Origin: Gemmataceae bacterium
Lineage (GTDB): Bacteria; Planctomycetota; Planctomycetia; Gemmatales; Gemmataceae
Direction of reading: 5' to 3'
Assembly (NCBI GenBank): GCA_019694755.1
Contig: JAIBBI010000023.1
Coordinates: forward strand, 1-47,656
DNA: 47,656 nucleotides
A program made the position numbers and the translations under genes. Positions 33,508 to 39,835 of this stretch are shown here, piece by piece (position 1 is the first letter of the stretch; every line of letters starts with the position of its first letter). The notes beneath the pieces are model-generated. The model searched no databases. It saw nothing but the letters and a program-made list of their open reading frames with translations, and was not told the DNA's origin.

Positions 33508-34340
33508 AACTCGCCGTCTCGACGATCGCCTGGCCCGAGGGGCGCGATGCCGACGCGGCCGACACGCTGGCCCGGCTTGGAGTCCGCGCAATCGAGGTTG
33601 CACCGCGGAAGATCTGGCCCGACCCGTCGAATGTCGATGATGCCGCGATTGATGAGCACCGCCGGTGGTGGGCCGACCGCGGCTTCGCCATCGTAGCCGC
33701 CCAGGCGCTGCTCTTCGGCCGGCCGGACCTCACGCTTTTTCAGGATGCCGGCGTCCGCGCGCGCACGCTCGACTATCTGAAAGGTGTGATCCGCACGTGC
33801 GGCCGACTGGGCGCGAAGTCACTCGTCTTCGGTTCGCCGAAGAACCGCATCATCGCCCCGCGCTCGGCCGACGAAGTGGAAGCGGAGTCGGTCGACTTCT
33901 TCGGCCAACTCGCATCCTGTGCGGTCGAGCACGGCACGACGGTTGTCGTCGAGGCCAACCCGCCGCGCTACGGGGCTGATTACCTGACCAATGCCGAGTC
34001 GGCCGCGGGTCTGGTCCGGCGGGTGAATCATCCCGGCCTGCGCTGGCACCTCGACACCGCGTGCATGGCCATTGCCGGCGACCCGGTGGCGGAGACGATC
34101 CGGACGAATGCCGACATTCTCGGGCACGTCCACCTGAGCGAACCGGACCTCGCGCCGCTGGGCTCGGGCGGCATCGACCACCCGGCTTTCGCGGCGGAAT
34201 TGCGGGCGGTCGGCTATGCGGGTTGGCTGTCAATCGAGATGCGGGCGGTCGATCCGTTCGACGTGGCGACTCTGGTGTCGGCCGTCGCAGTGGCCCGCGC
34301 CGCGTACGCGGCGGTTGGAAACACCGTGGCCGCGCCGTAG
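33504..34340 (+). CDS. TIM-barrel sugar-phosphate isomerase/epimerase-like protein
   Basis: A 278-residue xylose-isomerase-like (AP_endonuc_2) TIM barrel. It opens MKLAVSTIAWPEGRDADAAD and shows the usual second-strand IEVAPRKIW. Acidic and His residues at strand ends are the expected metal ligands: VVVEANPPRYG, LRWHLDTACM (His-x-Asp), GHVHLSEPDL (His-x-His) and the late SIEMRA (Glu). Enzymes of this fold isomerise or epimerise keto-sugars and inositols. It ends the cluster of six overlapping genes. The ATG overlaps the previous stop as ATGA, so it is surely made with the others. Its substrate is probably the sugar used by the cluster. Confidence 0.85.
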   Translation: MKLAVSTIAWPEGRDADAADTLARLGVRAIEVAPRKIWPDPSNVDDAAIDEHRRWWADRGFAIVAAQALLFGRPDLTLFQDAGVRARTLDYLKGVIRTCGRLGAKSLVFGSPKNRIIAPRSADEVEAESVDFFGQLASCAVEHGTTVVVEANPPRYGADYLTNAESAAGLVRRVNHPGLRWHLDTACMAIAGDPVAETIRTNADILGHVHLSEPDLAPLGSGGIDHPAFAAELRAVGYAGWLSIEMRAVDPFDVATLVSAVAVARAAYAAVGNTVAAP

Positions 34341-34353
34341 CACAATTCACTGC

Positions 34354-34650
34354 ATGCAGAAGACACCGCTGCCCCCGATCAAGACCTTCGGCGACACCGC
34401 CTGCTGGCAGAACCCGATCGGCATGCTGGCCTATCGGCTCTCGCTCGGCGCGCTCGTGCCGCCGCTCGGCATCATCCTCGGCCCGTGCGCGTTCGTCTGT
34501 GGCATCGTCGCCCTGCGCCGCTACCGGGCCAACCGCAAAGTCGGCGGCTTCGGCCAATCCCGCGTCGCGATGACACTCGGCGTCGCCACCTTCCTCTCCC
34601 ACCTCGTCGGCGTATTGTGCATCGCGTACGGGCAGGGGTGGATCGGGTGA
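34354..34650 (+). CDS. small membrane protein, DUF4190-like
   Basis: A 98-residue protein. About three hydrophobic stretches are visible, including LSLGALVPPLGIILGPCAFV and GVATFLSHLVGVLCIAYGQG. A short basic connecting loop (RRYRANRKVGG) is typical of DUF4190-like small membrane proteins that are abundant in planctomycetes. It begins 13 bases after the preceding gene. Its 3' end, including the stop and some bases beyond, has two truncated relatives downstream (34970-35087 and 35640-35757). Function is unknown. Confidence 0.7.
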   Translation: MQKTPLPPIKTFGDTACWQNPIGMLAYRLSLGALVPPLGIILGPCAFVCGIVALRRYRANRKVGGFGQSRVAMTLGVATFLSHLVGVLCIAYGQGWIG

Positions 34651-34676
34651 TTTGCGGGACGGTGGGGGAGGCACCA

Positions 34677-34964
34677 ATGGCCGATTCACCTTTGCTGCTT
34701 GTGTTTATCCCCGCCTTGGCACCGTTACTTGTTCGAGCCGAGGATCTCAAGGGTCTCCCGCTGAACGAAGCCGAAGTGATGTCGATTCGGGACAATGCCG
34801 TCTGTGTGGCTTTGCCACCGGATGCGGCCTCTGCGGTCGAAGCAAAGCGGGGCTATCGTGATATCAATCCCGACGATTGCTGGGCAAAGTGGACGAAGTT
34901 ACGAATAGAGTTGGGCCGCGGCGAACCGACTGTACAAGACGATCGCCAAGTTCACGCACCCTGA
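34677..34964 (+). CDS. small secreted protein, possibly frameshifted near its end
   Basis: A 95-residue reading frame starting at an ATG with GGGGGAGGC just upstream. The first ~22 residues (SPLLLVFIPALAPLLVRA) look like a signal peptide. The rest (LPLNEAEVMSIRDNAVCVAL) is unlike anything I recognise. Near 34912 a single-base change of frame would restore the sequence AANRLYKTIAKF, which resembles AANRLLTTVAKTTL encoded in the fragment at 36165-36311. The end of the gene may therefore be disrupted, or the resemblance may mark a chimera. The ribosome site and the preceding TGATTTG are shared with the gene at 35779. Confidence 0.5.
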   Translation: MADSPLLLVFIPALAPLLVRAEDLKGLPLNEAEVMSIRDNAVCVALPPDAASAVEAKRGYRDINPDDCWAKWTKLRIELGRGEPTVQDDRQVHAP

Positions 34965-34969
34965 GTTGC

Positions 34970-35087
34970 GCTCGCCCGCAGGGTGATGGTCGGCAAACGG
35001 CGATGGTCCGTGGCATTGCAACCTTCGTCTCCCACCTCGTCGGCGTACTCTGCATCGCGTACGGACAGGGGTGGATGGTGTGATTTG
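34970..35087 (+). repeat. 118-bp truncated copy of the small membrane-protein gene 3' end (copy B)
   Basis: This stretch can be read as MVRGIATFVSHLVGVLCIAY..., homologous to the C-terminal ~30 residues of the 34354 gene. It is nearly identical to the stretch at 35640-35757 (about nine differences in 118 bases by eye). It lacks the first two thirds of the gene, so it is a remnant and not a functional copy. It ends with TGATTTG like the others. Confidence 0.85.
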
Positions 35088-35107
35088 GGGGCTAGGAGGT
35101 ATCCCGA

Positions 35108-35638
35108 GTGGAGACACTACTCGAAGGCCGTTGCGAGATGCCGTACTTCACCGATCTGAGGCTCGTGTTTCGGGCCATCGGCGAACGACAGCGGGAGTTC
35201 GACTGGCTCATAACCGATTTCAGGTTCAATTACTTGGGAGTTCCGGGCGATCGGCCGCCGCCATTCACCGGCACGGGGCCGCATTGGCGGACGGGCGAGG
35301 AGTTGTCTCGCCTCGTGGCCGATTACAACATGCAGGTCATGTGGGCCGTGCTGTCCGGGTTTCCCCCAGGCACTTTGCTTGACCTGGACCGGCTGGAGGT
35401 CGTACCTTACGCCGACGGCAATACGGGTTTTTGGATCGACACTCCTCGCATCCAACACCCAGCCGCCGAGATCGAAATCGTGTGCTGGGATTCGACGAGT
35501 ACGCTACTGTTGTGCCGGGATCGATCCATTGGAGAGAGCTTTCGGAGATACTCCCCGGAAGCGGTCGATCTCCCAACATACAATGCGGCTTCGAAGCGAT
35601 TTCAATCACCCATATCCCAAACCGTGAATCCATGTTAG
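35108..35638 (+). CDS. hypothetical protein of the small-gene island
   Basis: A 176-residue soluble protein starting at a GTG with a strong AGGAGGT site 7 bases upstream; an ATG at 35138 is an alternative. It is acidic and aromatic, with WLITDFRFNYLGVPG, GEELSRLVADYNMQVMWAVL and TGFWIDTPRIQHPAAEIEI, and a mixed alpha/beta look. No signal peptide, membrane span or known motif is visible. It sits between the two 118-bp repeat copies in an AT-richer stretch. It may be a standalone protein of the island, or the specific partner of an unseen one. No function assigned. Confidence 0.7.
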   Translation: METLLEGRCEMPYFTDLRLVFRAIGERQREFDWLITDFRFNYLGVPGDRPPPFTGTGPHWRTGEELSRLVADYNMQVMWAVLSGFPPGTLLDLDRLEVVPYADGNTGFWIDTPRIQHPAAEIEIVCWDSTSTLLLCRDRSIGESFRRYSPEAVDLPTYNAASKRFQSPISQTVNPC

Positions 35639-35639
35639 C

Positions 35640-35757
35640 GCTCGCCCGCAGGGTGATGGTCGGCGGGCGGCGATAGTCCGCGGCGTTGCAACCTTCGTCT
35701 CCCACCTCGTCGGCGTACACTGCATTGCGTACGGACAGGGGTTGATGGTGTGATTTG
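35640..35757 (+). repeat. 118-bp truncated copy of the small membrane-protein gene 3' end (copy C)
   Basis: Same length and boundaries as copy B, starting GCTCGCCCGCAGGGTGATGG and ending TGATTTG. It begins 2 bases after the stop of the preceding gene. Following bases also share a GGTGGGGGAGGC ribosome site with the gene after copy A. Confidence 0.85.
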
Positions 35758-35778
35758 CTCGGGTCGGTGGGGGAGGCC

Positions 35779-36096
35779 ATGGCACGAACGACGCAGTCGA
35801 CCCGAGATGTAGCGATTGCGCTCGCGAAGTACATCGGAGTTCCGGTCGTACTCTTGGCCCTGTTCGTCGGCATCGGCCATTACATGTGGACCGACTGGGT
35901 ACCCAAGCGCATCATCGACCAGTTGCCCGGCGCGACGAGGGATCAGGTCCGAGAGTTACTCGGGGAGCCGACATCGACAAACGACGATCGGGACGGTGGA
36001 GGCAAGTGGATCTACCGCCCGCCAAGTCGGCTGGCTGAATTCCAATTGTGGTTCGGGCCGGACGGGACAGTGCAGGAGTGGTACTACGATCGGTGA
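35779..36096 (+). CDS. membrane-anchored SmpA/OmlA(BamE)-like protein
   Basis: A 105-residue protein from an ATG with GGGGGAGGC just upstream. One N-terminal membrane span (about residues 12-30, ALAKYIGVPVVLLALFVGIG) is followed by a small periplasmic-type domain. The pattern IDQLPGATRDQVRELLGEPT, then GGKWIYRP and LWFGPDGTVQEWYYDR, matches the SmpA/OmlA fold ('G.t.deV..llG.P....w.Y....l.F..dg.v'). BamE has this fold in the outer-membrane assembly complex, but the fold occurs in many unrelated envelope proteins. The gene is in the repeat-bearing island and I do not assert a BAM role. Confidence 0.7.
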   Translation: MARTTQSTRDVAIALAKYIGVPVVLLALFVGIGHYMWTDWVPKRIIDQLPGATRDQVRELLGEPTSTNDDRDGGGKWIYRPPSRLAEFQLWFGPDGTVQEWYYDR

Positions 36097-36164
36097 GTGA
36101 GATGCGTGAGTGGCCACTTGGTAGGCAAATCGCTTGCGCGCCGGAAGAACTGATGGGAGTTTAA

Positions 36165-36311
36165 GTCATTTGGAAAGACCCGATCGTTGCCGAGGGTCAT
36201 CGTATTCGGGGAGAATTCGCGGCAAACCGACTGTTGACGACGGTCGCCAAGACCACGCTCACCAAGCTGCGGCAGTACTCCGGTTCAAGATACGAGCCGT
36301 TCCTCGCCTGA
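36165..36311 (+). pseudogene. fragment of a small 'DPIV' type protein, no start codon
   Basis: The gap between the genes at 36096 and 36446 is about 350 bases. It contains an open frame of 48 codons between a TAA at 36162 and a TGA at 36309, with no ATG/GTG/TTG near its beginning. It encodes IWKDPIVAEGHRIRGEFAAN followed by RLLTTVAKTTL and a C-terminus close to LRQYSGSRYEPF. This recalls small proteins with 'DPIVeEvRriReE' that I know from planctomycetes and cyanobacteria, often near toxin-antitoxin genes. Most likely it is a decayed remnant. The rest of the gap shows nothing recognisable. Confidence 0.4.
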
Positions 36312-36445
36312 CAGCGTGTCGGACCGGCAGAACGCCGAGTTGTAGTTCCAGCGAACAACTGCCACAATGACTGGCACCGCGAGCGATCCCCACGTCTTAT
36401 GGCTTGACACAAGTGGATTCTCTCGGCAGGCGTGGAACGTGTGCA

Positions 36446-36832
36446 ATGACGCGGCGAGCAGGCATTTGGCTGGTCGCCATCCCGTGGATGTTGTTCATCA
36501 TCAGCGCCATCGGCGTGGTCGTACTTTCGGTCGAGCTTGCATTCATGAAGCTCCACGTCGCTTACGCGGGCGACCAGGTGGAGGAATTCGAGGAATTGCG
36601 TTTCAGGTCCGAGAAAGCGACCGAACCCACAACTATCGCTGACTGCCTTGGGTATGCCGTGTCGTATTATCCCAGCGGGACCAAGCAGACGACTGGCTCG
36701 ACGCTAGACCGTGTCGTCGAAGGCTACCGGGCAACAGTGACACGGGAGATGATTAAGCGATTGAGGGTGATTACCGGGAACGACTTCGGTAACGATCCAC
36801 AGGTGTGGATCGACAAGTATGCACGGAAGTAA
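36446..36832 (+). CDS. small single-span membrane protein of a planctomycete 'YYPSGTKQ' family
   Basis: A 128-residue protein from the ATG at 36446; a TTG at 36404 would extend it. One membrane span at about residues 5-30 (IWLVAIPWMLFIISAIGVVV) is followed by a helical soluble tail. The C-terminal motifs SYYPSGTKQTTGSTLDRVVE, IKRLRVITGNDFGNDPQVWI and KYA recall a small-protein family I know from other Gemmataceae, which is uncharacterised. It sits in the AT-richer island and shares no visible operon link with its neighbours. No function assigned. Confidence 0.72.
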   Translation: MTRRAGIWLVAIPWMLFIISAIGVVVLSVELAFMKLHVAYAGDQVEEFEELRFRSEKATEPTTIADCLGYAVSYYPSGTKQTTGSTLDRVVEGYRATVTREMIKRLRVITGNDFGNDPQVWIDKYARK

Positions 36833-36969
36833 AGGTGTCGGGCGAACTGGTCTTCGGCCCCGGTAGCCGAGATATCGCACGCTGAGTTGCGACGGGATTG
36901 CGGTTCCTCCACGAATCGGATCGGTGCATGCCGCACATGTAGCATGGGTAAGGCGAGGGAGGTCGTTCC

Positions 36970-37311
36970 ATGTCGCTCTGGGTACGAGCCATTGAATTCG
37001 CGTTTTACTGGTTGCTGTTCGGCGGCGCACTGTTGGGCGTCTGCAAACTCATGTCCCGAACTTCGCGATCATCCAATGCGGGGTTTCTGGCGCGGATTGG
37101 CGGGAGCCTGTTGCTAGGCCCTCTCGGGCTGTTCGTCGGCTTGTATCATGTCGTGACGCTCGGCGTGATCCTCGCCAACAACTACCAGTTACTACTGCCG
37201 TCATTCGGCTGGTGTATTTGGGCCTCGGGTGCCGCCGCGGCAGCGGTCCCGTGGTTGATCCGCGGCCCGGAGCATCGACCGCCGGAGACTTCAGACTCCT
37301 CAGCGCCGTAG
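36970..37311 (+). CDS. small polytopic membrane protein
   Basis: A 113-residue protein, started at an ATG with GGGAGGT upstream. Three hydrophobic spans are visible: IEFAFYWLLFGGALLGVC, GGSLLLGPLGLFVGLYHVVTL, and WCIWASGAAAAAVPWL. It ends in a short hydrophilic tail (EHRPPETSDSSAP). I recognise no family. It is the last gene of the small-gene island and is convergent with the DUF418 gene. Confidence 0.7.
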   Translation: MSLWVRAIEFAFYWLLFGGALLGVCKLMSRTSRSSNAGFLARIGGSLLLGPLGLFVGLYHVVTLGVILANNYQLLLPSFGWCIWASGAAAAAVPWLIRGPEHRPPETSDSSAP

Positions 37312-37466
37312 CGGTAAGTCGACGGGTATGTGGCACACGACTCCCCAGCCCCATCCGGGGCGGATTACATTTGTTGGTCCGAAACCCGGGATTTGCCGCT
37401 TCGGCGAACTCCGGGTATCCGTTGCATTTCTTGACTGCGTCCCGGAGGGACTGCGGGGACGTACAA

Positions 37467-38690
37467 TCATACCCGCCGGCCGTACGTCAGCACTCGCCAG
37501 ATCCACTCCATCGGGCCGAAGCGGAAGAAGTGGAGCCAGATCGGCGACCAGATCAACTCGGCGGCCCACACGCCGACCACGATTCCCAACTGCCCCACGC
37601 GCTCGACCTGGCCGAACCAGCCGAGCCCGTGGCCGTAAAAGATCGTCGTGCAGATCACCGACTGCATGAGGTAATTCGTCAGCGCCATCTGCCCCACCGC
37701 AGCCCACGGGCGGGCACACCTCAACAGCGCCGGCACTTTGCAGATCAGCATGACCACGGCACAATACGCCAGGCTCACGGGAACGCTTCCCCAGTAGTTG
37801 AAGTCGGATCCGGTGAAGATCAGGTAGACCGGCTCCCAGTCCCGCCCGTCGTTCGCCCGGATTCCCGCGAGAATGATCGGGAAGCCGACCACCGCGCCGA
37901 CGATCACCACGCCCAGATACCGCCTCGCGGACCACGCCGCGGAGAAGAACCCGCTGCGGAACAGCACCATGCCGAAGAGCATGAGGCCGAGCGCGCGCCA
38001 GAAGAAAAACGTCCCGAGCATCAGCGTCTGCATGACGATCGCGGTCTGGGCGCGGAACGGCAACTGATCGAGCCAACCGGCGCGGAGGTGGGCGATCTCC
38101 TTCTGGATGTCGGCCGGCGACGGCGTCATGCCGCGGATGAAATTCGCCCGGGCATCGTCCGGCCAATACGGAAACGTCGCGGAGAACAGATGATTGATGG
38201 CCGGGTGAACGCACAGCGCGAGCGAGCCGAGCAAGATGAGCTTGATCGGACCGGACTTCCGAAACGGGAATGCGATCATCCCCGCCAGCGCGTACGTCAC
38301 AAGGATGTCGCCGAACCAGAGCAGGTAGGCGTGGGCCAGACCGAAAACGAGCAGCACGCTCATGCGCCGGTAATGCACGCGGGCCGCGTCGCCCGATTGT
38401 GCCTCGCGCCGGCCGGTCATGAGCACGATGCCCGCGCCGAAGAGCATCGAAAAGATCGTCATGAACTTCTGGTCGGCGAAGACGTGGGAGAACCACCAGA
38501 CGCGGTAATTCGCCCCGGTCATGTCGCCGAAGGAATACGGGTTCACGTACGCCATGCCGATCATGGCGAACGATTGGATGTTCATCAGCAGGATGCCACA
38601 CAGGGCGAAGCCCCGGAGCACGTCGATCGCGGCAATGCGGCCGGATTGTGGGACGGGATCGCCGGGCGTGGAATTGGGCGGGGCGTCCAC
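37467..38690 (-). CDS. DUF418 (YeiB-like) membrane protein
   Basis: A 407-residue polytopic membrane protein. The N-terminal signature RIAAIDVLRGFALCGILLMN is typical of the DUF418/YeiB family, whose members share a fold with acyltransferases. Other markers are FTIFSMLFGAG, LWFGDILVTYAL and the C-terminal VGQMALTNYLMQSVI with a final FRFGPMEWIWRVLTYGRR. The GTG at 38690 is preferred as start because GAGAGG lies 8 bases before it; a GTG at 38699 is an alternative. The thioesterase gene ends just upstream, so the two are co-transcribed. Function is unknown; acyl or sugar transport has been suggested for relatives. Confidence 0.9.
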   Translation of the reverse strand: MDAPPNSTPGDPVPQSGRIAAIDVLRGFALCGILLMNIQSFAMIGMAYVNPYSFGDMTGANYRVWWFSHVFADQKFMTIFSMLFGAGIVLMTGRREAQSGDAARVHYRRMSVLLVFGLAHAYLLWFGDILVTYALAGMIAFPFRKSGPIKLILLGSLALCVHPAINHLFSATFPYWPDDARANFIRGMTPSPADIQKEIAHLRAGWLDQLPFRAQTAIVMQTLMLGTFFFWRALGLMLFGMVLFRSGFFSAAWSARRYLGVVIVGAVVGFPIILAGIRANDGRDWEPVYLIFTGSDFNYWGSVPVSLAYCAVVMLICKVPALLRCARPWAAVGQMALTNYLMQSVICTTIFYGHGLGWFGQVERVGQLGIVVGVWAAELIWSPIWLHFFRFGPMEWIWRVLTYGRRV

Positions 38691-38702
38691 GGCTTGCACC
38701 TC

Positions 38703-39116
38703 TCACGCCACAGAACGAGGGCCTTCCGGGCCGAACAGGGCTTTTGGTTTCCGGTCCGGGCTGGTGCGGTCGATGTTCACGAAAACGACCTCGGCCTCGG
38801 TGACGGCGATGTTTTCGATGCCGCGCTCGGCCTCGATGACGACCTTCACCGTGACCGATGTCCGCCCGAACTTGCACAGGCTGACCAGGCAGCGGACCAC
38901 ATCGCCCACGAACACGGGGTGCTTGAATTCGACACGGTTCACGGCCACGGTGACGAGCATCGGCGGTTCGCCGCCGGCCTGGATGACGTGGTGCTTTGCG
39001 CCGGTGTGCGCCCCCATGTCGATGATCGACAGGATCACGCCGCCGAAGATCGTGCCCTGCGGGTTGGAATCCCGGGGCATCATCACCACTTGCTGGGCGA
39101 GGTACGGTACAGACAC
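38703..39116 (-). CDS. acyl-CoA thioesterase, hotdog fold (YciA-like)
   Basis: A 137-residue single hotdog domain protein, started at a GTG. The typical N-terminal motif NPQGTIFGGVILSIIDMGAH holds the usual active Asp, followed by VNRVEFKHPVFVGDVVRC and VTEAEVVFVNID. This layout is that of YciA-type acyl-CoA hydrolases, which release fatty acids from short or long acyl-CoA in the cytoplasm. Chain length preference cannot be told. It lies between DMT-like and DUF418 membrane genes, in the same direction. Confidence 0.9.
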   Translation of the reverse strand: MSVPYLAQQVVMMPRDSNPQGTIFGGVILSIIDMGAHTGAKHHVIQAGGEPPMLVTVAVNRVEFKHPVFVGDVVRCLVSLCKFGRTSVTVKVVIEAERGIENIAVTEAEVVFVNIDRTSPDRKPKALFGPEGPRSVA

Positions 39117-39143
39117 GGAATGGGACTCCAGTAATGTCGCAAT

Positions 39144-39740
39144 TCAGGTGGCCGACGGGCCGGCCGGCTTCGTTGTCGCCGCGGCCGCCTTCGGCTTCGC
39201 TTCGCTCTCTTCCTTTGACAGGAGCACGAGAAACGCCCCGGCCCCGACCAGCACGATGCCGGCGAGCAGCTTCCACCCGGGCATCTCCTTCAAGCCGAAG
39301 TGCAGGGCCGAGCCTTTTTCCGGATGCCAGAACGTGCTGACCAGCACGTTGATGACGGGCGCGAGCCCGAAGATGAGCGGCGCGATGTAGACCTTGTACG
39401 TGGTGGGCGGAAGCTTATCCGCGACCGCCGAGGCGACGGCCGACTGCGTGGCGAACACCACGCACAATGCGCCGACCGCACCCGCCACGCCGGCGAGCGC
39501 AGAGAAGACGAGCCCCGTGTTCGTCACGTCCGGCCGTTTGTCGGCCGGGGTGTTGAAGAGCAGAAACCCCGGGATCACAATGGCGAGGACGAAATAGGCC
39601 ACGCCGACGCAAAGGATGGCGAGCAGTCGGCTCGCGGGTTTGCCGCCGAGTTCGCTGCCGCCGTAAAAGATGATGGGGACGTAAGTGCCCCAGCTCAGGC
39701 CGGCGAGCAGAACGTACCATAACCACGTATCGATCTTCAT
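39144..39740 (-). CDS. DMT/EamA-like membrane protein
   Basis: A 198-residue protein with about five or six membrane spans: WYVLLAGLSWGTYVPIIFY, ILCVGVAYFVLAIVIPGFLL, FSALAGVAGAVGALCVVFA, YIAPLIFGLAPVINVLVSTF, and LLAGIVLVGAGAFLVLL, ending in a Lys/Ala-rich tail. The spacing recalls half a drug/metabolite transporter with an EamA-like end. A full EamA transporter has ten spans, so this is either a half-length member that dimerises or a distinct planctomycete family. GGAGGGATCCC precedes the ATG. The substrate is unknown. Confidence 0.75.
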   Translation of the reverse strand: MKIDTWLWYVLLAGLSWGTYVPIIFYGGSELGGKPASRLLAILCVGVAYFVLAIVIPGFLLFNTPADKRPDVTNTGLVFSALAGVAGAVGALCVVFATQSAVASAVADKLPPTTYKVYIAPLIFGLAPVINVLVSTFWHPEKGSALHFGLKEMPGWKLLAGIVLVGAGAFLVLLSKEESEAKPKAAAATTKPAGPSAT

Positions 39741-39835
39741 GGGATCCCTCCGGAAAGATCAGCCTAGGGCGCGTGTCGCTGCAACGTCAATCAAAGCTGC
39801 CCGAGGGTCGGCCGCTCCCGCGGGAAAGGACTGCA

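Noticed and set aside
36404-36409. TTGACA upstream of the 36446 gene as a -35 box
   Set aside because: No acceptable -10 element was found at 16-18 bases distance.
37212-39134. 640-codon plus-strand open frame opposite the DUF418 and thioesterase genes
   Set aside because: High GC creates long spurious frames; the product is rich in His, Arg, Glu and Asp and matches nothing.
37300-39276. 658-codon minus-strand open frame across the DUF418 and thioesterase genes
   Set aside because: Its product is Arg/Pro/Gly-rich without any motif, and the two genes in another frame show strong family signatures.
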